DNA of 64,000 nucleotides from Chromatiales bacterium. Lineage in GTDB: Bacteria > Pseudomonadota > Gammaproteobacteria > Chromatiales > Chromatiaceae. A program made the translations under genes and the position numbers. The notes beneath the pieces are model-generated. The model saw nothing but the letters and a program-made list of their open reading frames with translations. It was not told the DNA's origin and made no database searches. Within the stretch, counting starts at the first letter, position 1. Each line of letters starts with the position of its first letter. The stretch is taken from contig JANQLO010000036.1 in NCBI GenBank assembly GCA_028280505.1, forward strand, positions 1 to 64,000, in the 5' to 3' direction. This document shows, piece by piece, positions 55,001 through 63,134 of this stretch.

Positions 55001-58000
55001 AACGACGCAGAGCTGGCGTTCGAGTCGTTGTCTATCGATGCCGCCGGACTCGTTGGCAAGGCCGGCGGCGGCAGCCTGGTCGTGAACATTGCCGAAGAAC
55101 TGCGGTTTGAAAACAGTCGTGACCGTGTTCTGGAAAACGAGTCGGGCTCGATGGATGCATTGCGGTTCAATGTCGAGCGGGCAGCCGGCGATCCGGCGGA
55201 CGGGGTTGCCGGCCATGTGTCGCTTGGGAGCGGCACCTTCTCACTGCGCAACTTCGCCGATGTCTCGATTCGCAGCGGCACGTTGGCGGCTGATGGCACG
55301 ACGAGCGGTGACAGTGTGAATGCGTCCCTGGTGGGCGATGCAAACCTCGATATCGCCGCAGATGACATCGGCGTTACGGGCTTGGGTGAATTACGCCTCG
55401 ACGCGGCGCAGGGACTGCGCTTGTCTCGCTATGGCTTGGACTCGGAGAATACGTTGTCATCCGCATCGATCGGCCTGCAGGGCAGCATCGCGCTGGCCGG
55501 GGCATTCGTCGAGCTGAACACGGCGTTGCGTGCACCTTCGGGCCGGGTTAACGTGCGTGCCCGTTCCGGCGACGTGGTGTTGGGCACGATCGGCGACCCA
55601 TCTGCCGCGTCGCAAGCATCTATCGACGTCAGCGGCCAACCGGTTCTGTTCGACAACATCGTAAAGGGGACGTCCGGTGGATTCGTTTCTCTGATTTCGG
55701 ATATCGGCAACGTGCGGCTCGGATCCGGATCCCGGTTGCGCATGGACGGTCATGGCGCCGACGGTCATGCCGGCGGACTGACCGTCTCGGCGGCGGCAGG
55801 GGTCGTCGAGCTCTCGGCGGGCGCGACGCTTTCCGCCTTTGCGGCCGATCTCGACAATGCCCAGGGCGACCTCGTCGTGAACGCGGGTCGGCTGGCAGGT
55901 GGATTGTCGACGCTGAATGCGCTGGTGGAGGGTAACGGTTTTTCCGAGTCGCGTTATATCCGCGTCGGCTCCGGAGACTTGGTTCTGGATGCCGCCGAGT
56001 CGATCAACGTGGCGCGTTTGGACCTGATTGCCGACACCGGTTCGATCGATATCGGGGGAACGCTCGATACACGGGTCGGCGACCGTAACGGGAAGATTGC
56101 GTTGCGTGCCTTTGACAGCGTGAAGCTCGCCGGCGGCGCCAAGGTCTACGCCCAGGCTTCGGGGGCATCACAACTTACGAGTAGCACGCTGTTGCTCGAG
56201 GTGACGAATGCCGCGGGTGACATCAGGCTCGATGCCGATGTGGATATGGGCGTTGCGGGAACCGTGCGGCTGATTGCGCCACGCGGTAGCGCGGCGGATC
56301 CGTTGGCCGCGATCTCGTCCATTGACGGCAGTCTGAGCGGTGTCGATCGTGTCGAACTCGTCGGTATGCGCACTTACACCGTCGCGGCGGGTGGCACGAT
56401 CAGCGGTGTGCTTGGCTCGATCGACGCCGACAACGACGCGTTCTTTGCAGACGTCGGGCCGCTAGCGAACCTGGGATTCGGCGCGAACCCGTCGCGCCTG
56501 CACCTGATGCCCGGGGTCACAATAAAAAGCTCGGGTGACCTTATCGTCGACACGCATGTCGATACTTTCAATTGGCGCTCGGGTAGCGGAGACGCGGTGG
56601 GTTTGCTTCGATTGATTGCCGGCGGCGACCTCTCGCTTTCGAGTAATACCTCTGTGTCCGCCGGGTTCGACCGATCCGCCCCGGGTATCGATCGGCTGAC
56701 CCAGGGACGTAGCTGGGACCTGCAGTTGGTGGCCGGTGCCGACAGCGGCAGCGCCGATCCTCTTGCCGTGAGGCGAGTGGACGATACCGAAGCCATCGGT
56801 GCCGGGCGAATCGACTTGCAGTCCAATACGCTTGTTCGTACCGGTACCGGCGATCTCGATATCGTGTCGTCGGGCGATGTGTTGCTCGAGGGCGAGGTGT
56901 ATACCGCGGGACGCGATGCCGGTGGCGGCTCATTTACGCTTGCCGAAGGCGGCACGCTCGACAGCAGTAGCTACGATTCCAGTTATCTCGCCCACCGTGC
57001 GGGGTCGATGGTTTTCGCGCGTGACGGGGGCGACCTCAACCTCGTTGTCGGCGGTAACCTCAAGGCATCCTCCACGGCGGATCAATACGTGAACGACTGG
57101 CGGCTGCGCACCGGAACGTTGGAAGGAACCGTCGCCGAGACTTTATTGGATCTCGGTGGCTTTATTCTTGTCATTCGTAACGATACGCCGCCGACGGCCA
57201 CTGGAATCGCGTTCCAGCATTTTGACAGTCATATCGGTTCGCTCGGTGGCGGTGAACAGCGGATCCGGATCGCCGGTAACGTGGATAACGTCTCGTTCAA
57301 CAGTGCCGCAAGCGCCAGGCCGATCGGCCTGGCAACGCTGCCGGAACCCAACATCATGAAGACCGAAATCAATCAATTTGAGATGGTCGGCGGCGGCAAT
57401 ACGGATGTGTTGATCGGCGGGCATTACACGGGCGGCAGTTTTTATCAGGCACTCGGTAATGCCAATTTGCGAGTGCTGGGTTCGATTGGCGGGATCGGTG
57501 CCAATGGCGATGACTCCGGGGCATTGACACTCGCGCTGGGTGATGCGTCGTTGCGCCTGGAATCCGGTGGCGATCTCGTTGTCGATTCCGTTTACAACCC
57601 GACGTTGGTGGCACAAAGCGGCAATCAGCCGAGAGCATCGTACAAAACGCGATTCGTTTCGCTCGGCGAGTCGTCGAAGATCGATTTGCGCGCGACGGGC
57701 GGACACGTGCAGCTCAACAACGCCGCACTGGACATGGGTAGCGCGTTCCGCCAGCTGTCGGGCGAAACCGAGGACGTGAGCCTCGCCCTGTATCCGTCGA
57801 AGCTGCATATCACGTCGTTTACCGGCGATATCCGCTTACGCAACGAGACCTATTTGATGCCGGCAAGGGCGAATGCCAGCTTGCGTCTGCTGGCGGGGAG
57901 CGATCTGCAGGGGGATACGTCGGCGACCGGCAACTGGGGACAGTTGATTCAGCCCGATGTGGACCCCGGTCTGTTGCCGACATGGGACCGCATAACCGGC

Positions 58001-60130
58001 GAGTCCCTGAGGCTGGTCGATGAGGCCTTCGCGTTCAACGGTGGCGACCTGGCGCATGCCGCCGATCCGGTGTTCGGCCTCGATGCCGAGCCGAACGTAC
58101 TCAGCGCCGGCGGCGACATTCGCTATTTGACCGCTGCCCTTTCCAAGCACAGTCGCGTGACGGCCGGTGATGACATCGATTCCTTCTGGTTCGAGATCCA
58201 GCACTCGCTGGTGGATGGTGACAATCTGACCCTGATTCAGGCGGGCGGCGACATAACATTCCCGATCGGTCGCGACAGAGGTGAGGGTTTGTTCGCGCCG
58301 AGTGAGACACCGGTCCAGGGCGTGCGTGTGGCCGGCCCCGGAACCTTGACGATGATTGCGGGTGGCGATATCGACCTCGGTGCCAGCCAGGGCGCCCTTA
58401 CGACAGGCAATATTCGCAACACCGCTTTGCCCGACGGCGGTTCCGACATCAACCTATTGGCAGGTATGGGCAGCGAGCCCGCCTATCGGCAGTTTGTCGA
58501 GACCTACCTTGGTGACGATGCGCGGCAGCCGCAGCGCTACGAAATCGCTTTCGAGTTCGACGGTACCACGTTGAGCGGAACCGATATCGAGGCCTTCGAA
58601 AATCTCTTCGGCGGACAGTCGGGGTACTGGCTGGTCGGTTTGTCGAGGTATGACTCGGGGATCAGTGCCGTCATCGAGCAGAAAGGCACGTTATCGGGTG
58701 GTACCCCGGCGTTTGTCGAACCGGTGCGGGCATTCGTCGATGCCATTGCTGCACGCGACGGCGTAGCGCCGGTGACGTTGATCATACCGGAAACGCCGTC
58801 GACCTATCGCTCGCTCGCCAGGGAATACGTTGCCGGTAAAATGCGTTCGGCCGACATCAGCGAGGATGACGCCGTGCGCTGGTTGCTTGACGCGAACGAC
58901 CAGCGCGAACACCTGAGTTTCTATCTGGAGATCCTGAACCGGGAGCTGGTCGCCGGCGGTCAGCGTGCGGCCATCGAGGAAAGCACGGTGTTCTTCGACC
59001 GCTCCAAGCTCGCGATAAAGGCCCTGTTCCCCACCGCACCGACTGCGCCGATGCAGAGCGAGCAGGGGGTGGCGGCGGCATTGGCGCTCAATGCTCAGGC
59101 CGAAGGGGCACCGGTGATTGCGGGTGACGTTTTGTCCGCGTTCCGTGAAAGCCGCTTCGTCGCCCTCAATTCCGCAAGTATCGACAGCGTGAATCTGGCC
59201 GGTTCGGCTCCACTGGATCCCAGCACGCGGATCGAGACCGACCCGCAAACCGGCCGTATCACGACCGGTTCGATCGAGGCCGGGTTGGCGGAGAGTCTTT
59301 ACCGTGGCGATATCGTGTCGTTGGCGAGCCTAATCTCACCCGAAGACGGCGGGATTGCACGTGTGGTTGCGCCGGGAGGGGGCCTGGTGGCCGGAACGAT
59401 CGAACAACTCAAGCTGTCCAGCGGTGAGGATTTCAACAAGACCGGCGTGGTGGTGCCTAAAAACGGCGATTTGTTCGTGATGACGGGTCAGGATGTCGTC
59501 GTGAACTCGTCGAAGATCATCAATAGATCGTCAGGCGGCGACCTGGCTATCTGGTCGTCGTTCGGCAACATCGATGCCGGCCGGGGTTTGCGTGGTGCGC
59601 TCGTCGAAGCGGCACCGTTCGCCCTCGATGATCTCACCGGCGTGATCATTCCCAACGATTCGCCCGATATCATCGGCAGCGGTATCCAAAACTCGCCGTC
59701 GGGCGAGGGCGGCATCGGCAACACTTATCTGTTGACCGAACTCGGTGTCATCAATGCCGGCACCGCCGGTATACAGGCGGAAAGTGTCACACTGTTTGCG
59801 GCAGTCGTGCAGAACACGGAGGGTCTCGACTTCGGCAATGTGACATCGAACGTATCCTTGGGCACCGGCGACACCGCGCCTGTTGCTACCGATATCGGTG
59901 TCACGACCAACCCGACAGAGCTCGCCGGAGACCCGACGGAAAATCTGCCGCCACCGGACGCGGGCGGCGGTGAGGAGCAGTTGGCGTCGCTCAGTGTTGA
60001 AGTCGTCGGATTCGGCGGTGACGTGAACGATTTGCCTGCGCCGAGTGCCGGGGTTATCGATTGCGAAAACGAGCGCTATCGCCAGCGCAAGGAATGTCGC
60101 GAACGCCTGCCGTCCACGAGCGTGAATTAG
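49055..60130 (+). CDS. TpsA giant filamentous-haemagglutinin-like exoprotein
   Basis: The 3691-residue protein starts at GTG 49055 or ATG 49064. Signal peptide to about residue 34 (VSGTAYA). The TPS secretion domain follows (about 40-320) with N-x-x-NPNGIVFG at 124-130. An acidic insertion (YEDEDEAQAEFLQTYMELVN) interrupts this domain near 175-200. Most of the rest is repetitive beta-helix (GGDLxL, GGTLxA, LTLDAG patterns). A non-repetitive region near residues 3230-3330 (VRWLLDANDQREHLSFYLEI) resembles the DUF3739-type end of large haemagglutinins. The C-terminus (CENERYRQRKECRERL) has two cysteines and no sorting signal. Probably an adhesin exported by the adjacent TpsB. Confidence 0.93.
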   Translation: MIVMTSDATARRLRVTCLSWLLCMGIGVSGTAYAVDDNEVPVAASNFVQSGVVAAPVLDGSRMTISQSSQRAILNWQSFNIGKNAGVTFVQPSSQAVAVNKIYQADPSRIMGSLQANGHVYLINPNGIVFGENATVNVGSLVASTMGIKDRLVNDVGLLNAIKEGEAAFQAYQTYEDEDEAQAEFLQTYMELVNAELPEGMGVVKIEPNAQLTADPNGFVLVIAPGIENKGKIETPNGQTILAAGNDKVYLAEPADFRDAGLVGMLVEVDSKTVLASERADFKASHGLDIGEATNAAAGSIVADRGNITLMGMAVNQAGRVQATTAVDVGGSIRLVARDTRVRRNESTGDINYQAEAYGSVTLGEDSVSEVIPDLGDTATGTDSNQQMPSRVEVVGRQVRIKKGSRLTARSGDIDVLAISATPAGLPAPGVYDAERFKNDPTLPGRAGVTGDGVSELVVEENVRFDVSGITPDDWAAWVARHPEYADMANPLRVSVERNVLDLKVLGYELRDSPLQTDLENNPQALLNGATLHFDVRDLPDIADVSAAVAAFGRTVAERSTTGGTVALKSTGSLSIDSSVEIDVSGGYVEYLGGYVNTTRLISSDGLLFDIADAPKDIVYTQLLSPDDYGNRADNYEAGYIEGKDAGTVELFAFDAPDSAFGGSVRGGVVQGRHQRKPSSDVGGLLRAYNEMPAGGALTLARTGELYLAGGPSRGSVRFYADAAMTGSPLRIEGFGVLDVIAMRDLVLPEGERLDLPAGGDYRFSAGNIELYGSIVAPASTLSFTAAGTGLVTSSSIEVGENAVLDASGVWINDVGNTDIVRDALYTDAGAISLSVESLAPLNMLGTLRVNAGGRVDASGDFHAGDGGDIVLRVDYDVAPGTPELFIGGNLQAYTFGGAADSSLTLQAPGFVLGGNGLRFDSLDDDNRLLIGSGVFTRNGFSAYTLIATHQGMDVVDGSKIVVSRDVMSLSNPERVAHGADPFELARIGAPIDPANSATQLTLHQRTSAFASVSSPLRIGVDALLQVSEHPSSRISLQSDTSLLLDSGSTLRARSGEISLRIVAQDNDRHRDGQAIWIGDGALIDVSAAADLYRIGDQVAGEIYDAGSINVRAERGYVIAAPGSRFDLSGGSALIDLPGGNAVDPRIRPGRLEHAAGGSLSLRTQQGMFFFGDVLAGVPDGNPLSGGKVSVRYSPDRLESVTRLGSALFPLIKPQLVLSRLDAAAGDAGAKNWDQLSFASPFDAVPAAYQGQAWVDPEALAASGVDSLEFIVRPYEGNASIRDESGTFVVPQDLGVSLEFHGDLDVAVPDSLVLDAAVIASDGGTVNLEAAYLALGSNNREFFLGSDAAPYDAAAGSGSLRANAILIDLMGRLALQGFGGAGVGESAPVHLRAAEDIRLRGVRRPRQVDAVGTLAAAGSLTLDAGRATYVTSLTEFDIALKTGRLAFSGGRSLPTDGIFSAGGTLSASAPEIHQQGVLMAPFGTIKLDAANDLVLTADSLTSVSGDGITMPFGVIGEEGVWLRAFGSDDGIGDPRILRALDAPPDKRIELLGNAVDIQSDAQLDINGGGDLLAVTFVPGPGGSNDVLASTNAQGAFAIIPQSAGSYGTWDTALSQDFPYTPGTVIEIPEGTGGPLAPGVYALYPPQYAVVEGAVLVTPVGRGQLRPGQSIAGADGVTNVAGRLGNAGTGDFAPNWSSFTVETFEQVSKRAEYAVNRMDPLFESLAAETATPVPELLKDAGRLLLDAGSFLNLDGGLVTFNGLGRAPSVDITGDRIAILDVAEERAGYVVLTADGLQGLGAESVLIGGTRNIDANLSLIDVTASEVIVEDNDGDGMLLQLSELLLVAKDTAANAFEIAIGDGVEIATVAGALTGTARQQIVLDDDAASADVSIVGLSERGLYGFGGFETGGGAQSGLKIANGATLAANGGMALLAGRSLVRDGSVEVVEGATLFLAAEKLSFNELADVAGSALVLRADVIEVDNDAELAFESLSIDAAGLVGKAGGGSLVVNIAEELRFENSRDRVLENESGSMDALRFNVERAAGDPADGVAGHVSLGSGTFSLRNFADVSIRSGTLAADGTTSGDSVNASLVGDANLDIAADDIGVTGLGELRLDAAQGLRLSRYGLDSENTLSSASIGLQGSIALAGAFVELNTALRAPSGRVNVRARSGDVVLGTIGDPSAASQASIDVSGQPVLFDNIVKGTSGGFVSLISDIGNVRLGSGSRLRMDGHGADGHAGGLTVSAAAGVVELSAGATLSAFAADLDNAQGDLVVNAGRLAGGLSTLNALVEGNGFSESRYIRVGSGDLVLDAAESINVARLDLIADTGSIDIGGTLDTRVGDRNGKIALRAFDSVKLAGGAKVYAQASGASQLTSSTLLLEVTNAAGDIRLDADVDMGVAGTVRLIAPRGSAADPLAAISSIDGSLSGVDRVELVGMRTYTVAAGGTISGVLGSIDADNDAFFADVGPLANLGFGANPSRLHLMPGVTIKSSGDLIVDTHVDTFNWRSGSGDAVGLLRLIAGGDLSLSSNTSVSAGFDRSAPGIDRLTQGRSWDLQLVAGADSGSADPLAVRRVDDTEAIGAGRIDLQSNTLVRTGTGDLDIVSSGDVLLEGEVYTAGRDAGGGSFTLAEGGTLDSSSYDSSYLAHRAGSMVFARDGGDLNLVVGGNLKASSTADQYVNDWRLRTGTLEGTVAETLLDLGGFILVIRNDTPPTATGIAFQHFDSHIGSLGGGEQRIRIAGNVDNVSFNSAASARPIGLATLPEPNIMKTEINQFEMVGGGNTDVLIGGHYTGGSFYQALGNANLRVLGSIGGIGANGDDSGALTLALGDASLRLESGGDLVVDSVYNPTLVAQSGNQPRASYKTRFVSLGESSKIDLRATGGHVQLNNAALDMGSAFRQLSGETEDVSLALYPSKLHITSFTGDIRLRNETYLMPARANASLRLLAGSDLQGDTSATGNWGQLIQPDVDPGLLPTWDRITGESLRLVDEAFAFNGGDLAHAADPVFGLDAEPNVLSAGGDIRYLTAALSKHSRVTAGDDIDSFWFEIQHSLVDGDNLTLIQAGGDITFPIGRDRGEGLFAPSETPVQGVRVAGPGTLTMIAGGDIDLGASQGALTTGNIRNTALPDGGSDINLLAGMGSEPAYRQFVETYLGDDARQPQRYEIAFEFDGTTLSGTDIEAFENLFGGQSGYWLVGLSRYDSGISAVIEQKGTLSGGTPAFVEPVRAFVDAIAARDGVAPVTLIIPETPSTYRSLAREYVAGKMRSADISEDDAVRWLLDANDQREHLSFYLEILNRELVAGGQRAAIEESTVFFDRSKLAIKALFPTAPTAPMQSEQGVAAALALNAQAEGAPVIAGDVLSAFRESRFVALNSASIDSVNLAGSAPLDPSTRIETDPQTGRITTGSIEAGLAESLYRGDIVSLASLISPEDGGIARVVAPGGGLVAGTIEQLKLSSGEDFNKTGVVVPKNGDLFVMTGQDVVVNSSKIINRSSGGDLAIWSSFGNIDAGRGLRGALVEAAPFALDDLTGVIIPNDSPDIIGSGIQNSPSGEGGIGNTYLLTELGVINAGTAGIQAESVTLFAAVVQNTEGLDFGNVTSNVSLGTGDTAPVATDIGVTTNPTELAGDPTENLPPPDAGGGEEQLASLSVEVVGFGGDVNDLPAPSAGVIDCENERYRQRKECRERLPSTSVN

Positions 60131-60210
60131 GATTTCTTGAAACCTTAACTCGTCTGTAAAACACAGGGCTTAAATTACCGCGTTCTGAATCTTTAACACG
60201 TAGCCTCATT

Positions 60211-62019
60211 ATGCAACGCGTTGTACTGGCCGCATTATTGCTTGCCGTCAGCTCTGTTTCTTCGGCCTGGTGGAACGAGGCGTGGACCGGTCGCAAGGCC
60301 TTCGTGCTCGATACCAGTGCCACCGGCGCCAATGTGTCCGGTGTGCTTGCCGATGTGCCCGTACTGCTGCGTCTGCACAGTGGCAACTTTCCGGCGTTTT
60401 TCGAAGTCGCCGACGGCGGGCGCGACTTCCGTTTCTTCGCCGAAGACGAGGCGACACCGCTGAAGTATCACATCGAGTCGTTCGACCCCATCAACGAACT
60501 GGCATTCGTTTGGGTCAAGGTGCCGACGTTGGCGCCCAATAATGCGACCCAAAAGATCTGGATGTACTACGGCAACACGACCGCACCGGCCGCGGCGGAC
60601 CTTCCGGGTACGTTTGATGTTGCGCAAACCCTGGTCGTGCATTTCGACAGTGATCTCGGTCAGCCGGTCGATGCGACGGCGTACGCCAACAATCCGTCCG
60701 CATTCACCGGAGAGACGATACCGGCGTCGTTGGCGGGCGCGGGAGGCCGTTTGGACGGCACCTCGCAGCTGGCGTTTGCGGCAAGCCCGTCGCTGCGAGT
60801 CGATCCGCAGTCCGGTATGACGTTCTCGGTGTGGCTGAAGCCGGGAACGAACGACGGTGAACGCCAGATCATGCGTATCGGAAACGAGTCCGGCGGCATC
60901 GCGTTACGCTTGGTCGACGGCAATCTTCAGGCCCTGCACCGGGCAAGCGACGGCATGGAAGCCGCGATCGACGCCGGGGCCTTGAGCGCGACCGGTTGGC
61001 AGCAAGTCGTGTTGGTTGCCGAGGCTTCCCGGCTATCGGTGTACAACAATGGACGGTTGGTCGGGCAAAGCGCGGTCGCGCTGGCGCCGATCGATGCGCC
61101 GCTGGTGATCGGTGCGGAAGAAGAGCGTCCGGGTTACGTGGGCGATCTCGACGAGGTGCGGTTTGCCAATACTGCGCGCTCGGCGCAGTGGGTGAATGCG
61201 GCGTACATCATTCAGGGTAGCGACAAGTTGGTCTTCGCGGAGGTCGATGAGGGTCGTGATGCCGGTGCGGGCGACGGTGGCGCCACGTCGTTTTTCGGCA
61301 CCATTTTGTCAAATGTGTCGATCGATGGTTGGTTGGTGATCGGTCTGCTCGGCATCATGTCGGCCCTGAGTTGGGTCGTCATGATCATGAAAACAATGAG
61401 CCTGAACCGTATCGCGTCGGACAACCAGGCGTTCATGCAGCAGTTCAAACGACTCGATCCTTCCGAGCAGGATGCGCTCGACCAGGCAGTCGATGATGAT
61501 GAAGAAGAGCTGGATACCTCACCGGTACTGCAGGCCCTGTTCGGGAGGCATGATCATTTCCAGAGTTCGAATATCTACCACGTTTATCACATCGCCATGA
61601 CCGAGTTGAAGAAACGAATCGGTACGACCGTCGGTGCGCAGTCCATACTGTCGTCTCGCGGACTCATTGCCATTCGAACCGCCATGGATGCGGCCACTGT
61701 GCGCGAAACGCAAAAGCTCAACAGTTTGATGGTGATGCTGACGATCGCGATTGCCGGCGGCCCGTTCCTCGGACTGCTCGGTACCGTCATGGGTGTCATG
61801 ATCACCTTCGCCGCCATCGCGATCACCGGCGATGTCAACATCGACGCTATCGCCCCGGGTGTGTCGGCGGCTTTGATGACCACGGTCGCCGGCCTGCTTG
61901 TCGCGATACCCGCACTCTTCGGTTACAACTACCTGGCGATCCGTATCCGTGACATGACCGCGGACATGTATGTGTTCGTCGACGAACTCGAAGCCAAGAT
62001 CGGCGAGAACCACGCCTGA
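60211..62019 (+). CDS. ExbB/TolQ proton-channel protein fused to DUF2341 and LamG
   Basis: The 602-residue protein begins with a signal peptide (LLLAVSSVSSAWW), a DUF2341 domain (about 20-110; WNEAWTGRKAFVLDTSATG, WMYYGNTTAP) and a LamG/concanavalin-like domain (about 195-340; MTFSVWLKPGTNDGERQIMR, VGDLDEVRFANTARSAQW). A membrane ExbB/MotA domain follows with TMs near 370-392, 504-540 and 553-577, including GGPFLGLLGTVMGVMITF. The N-terminal half would be periplasmic. ExbB proteins conduct protons to energise TonB. The fusion suggests the channel also binds a glycan or protein ligand outside. Confidence 0.9.
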   Translation: MQRVVLAALLLAVSSVSSAWWNEAWTGRKAFVLDTSATGANVSGVLADVPVLLRLHSGNFPAFFEVADGGRDFRFFAEDEATPLKYHIESFDPINELAFVWVKVPTLAPNNATQKIWMYYGNTTAPAAADLPGTFDVAQTLVVHFDSDLGQPVDATAYANNPSAFTGETIPASLAGAGGRLDGTSQLAFAASPSLRVDPQSGMTFSVWLKPGTNDGERQIMRIGNESGGIALRLVDGNLQALHRASDGMEAAIDAGALSATGWQQVVLVAEASRLSVYNNGRLVGQSAVALAPIDAPLVIGAEEERPGYVGDLDEVRFANTARSAQWVNAAYIIQGSDKLVFAEVDEGRDAGAGDGGATSFFGTILSNVSIDGWLVIGLLGIMSALSWVVMIMKTMSLNRIASDNQAFMQQFKRLDPSEQDALDQAVDDDEEELDTSPVLQALFGRHDHFQSSNIYHVYHIAMTELKKRIGTTVGAQSILSSRGLIAIRTAMDAATVRETQKLNSLMVMLTIAIAGGPFLGLLGTVMGVMITFAAIAITGDVNIDAIAPGVSAALMTTVAGLLVAIPALFGYNYLAIRIRDMTADMYVFVDELEAKIGENHA

Positions 62020-62030
62020 CGGTATGCATC

Positions 62031-62438
62031 GTGGCCAAGTCCCTGTTCCAACAAAAGGCTTTCGACGATATCAACGTCACACCCATGCTCGATGTGGCGT
62101 ATGTGTTGTTGATCATCTTCATCATTCTGACGACAGCAACGGTACAGGGTATCCAGGTGAACCTACCCAAGGCGAGCGCTGCACCGAGTCTTGCCGAGCC
62201 TACGACCAAGGCGATCACGATTACGAATGACGGAACGATTTACCTCGATGCCTATCCGGTCACGCTGGACGAACTGGGCTCGTTGCTTACCCAGTTCTAT
62301 GCGGCCGACCCGTCGTTGCCCGTGATCATCAAGGGCGATGCCGAGGTCGCCTACCAGCAGGTTATCGATGTGTTGGATCTTTGCGGCACGATTGGCATTA
62401 CGCAAATCGGGCTGGTGACCAAGAAGGTCGTCAAGTAA
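62031..62438 (+). CDS. exbD: ExbD biopolymer transport protein
   Basis: The 135-residue protein (GTG start) has one TM near residues 17-38 (TPMLDVAYVLLIIFIILTTA) with the essential membrane aspartate in MLDVAYVLL, followed by a periplasmic domain (VYLDAYP, VIIKGDAEVAYQQVIDVLDL). It forms the proton channel with ExbB, encoded 11 bp upstream. Confidence 0.94.
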   Translation: MAKSLFQQKAFDDINVTPMLDVAYVLLIIFIILTTATVQGIQVNLPKASAAPSLAEPTTKAITITNDGTIYLDAYPVTLDELGSLLTQFYAADPSLPVIIKGDAEVAYQQVIDVLDLCGTIGITQIGLVTKKVVK

Positions 62439-62454
62439 GACGCCGGGTGCAGAC

Positions 62455-63114
62455 GTGAAGAAAGGCAAGCGCCTTCGCCTTCAGGTAGGTATCGCGATCG
62501 GCGCAGTGGTGGTGGTCGTCGCGTTTCTTATTTACGGCGTGATGTTGATGATGTCGGCTTCGCCGCCGAAGCCGGTGACGACAGTGAGGCAGATCACGGT
62601 GATGAAGCCACCCCCGCCTCCACCGCCGCCACCGGAGATCGAAGAGCCGCCGGAACCCGAGATCGAGGAAGAGATCGAGGAACCGGAGCCCGAGCCGGAG
62701 TCCGAGCCGATGCAAGATCAGATCGACGATCTGCCGCCCGTAGAGTCCCTCGGTCTGGACGCCGAGGGAGTGGCTGGACAGGACGCGTTCGGTTTGGGTG
62801 CGCGCAAGGGCGGGCGCGGTCTGCTGGAAGGCGGTGGCGGCCGTTTCCAGTGGTATGCCGGGATAGTGCGGCGGGATATCGAGGACAGGCTGCTCGAGTA
62901 TGACGAATTGCGCAAATCCAGTTATCGCGCGGAAATCCATATATGGGTCGACCGTTTCGGCGGAGTCCGGCGTTACGAAATCAAGCGGGGTTCCGGTGAA
63001 GTCGGCCTGGACGGAAAGATCAGGGTTGCCTTGGGGGCCATCGACGGATTCACGGAAGCGCCGCCCGAGGGCATGCCGCAACCCATCAAATTAAGAATCA
63101 GTTCCCGTATGTAA
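62455..63114 (+). CDS. TonB-like energy transducer
   Basis: The 219-residue protein (GTG start) has an N-terminal TM (residues 9-32), a proline/glutamate-rich stretch (PPPPPPPPEIEEPPEPEIEE onward) and a C-terminal TonB domain (about 130-219; RRDIEDRLLEYDELRKSSYR, IHIWVDRFGGVRRYEIKRG). It transmits proton-motive force from ExbB/ExbD to an outer-membrane partner. No TonB-dependent receptor is in the window; the porin-like protein or the TPS pair may be its partner. Confidence 0.9.
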   Translation: MKKGKRLRLQVGIAIGAVVVVVAFLIYGVMLMMSASPPKPVTTVRQITVMKPPPPPPPPPEIEEPPEPEIEEEIEEPEPEPESEPMQDQIDDLPPVESLGLDAEGVAGQDAFGLGARKGGRGLLEGGGGRFQWYAGIVRRDIEDRLLEYDELRKSSYRAEIHIWVDRFGGVRRYEIKRGSGEVGLDGKIRVALGAIDGFTEAPPEGMPQPIKLRISSRM

Positions 63115-63134
63115 ATCGGGTGCCGGAGAAAACG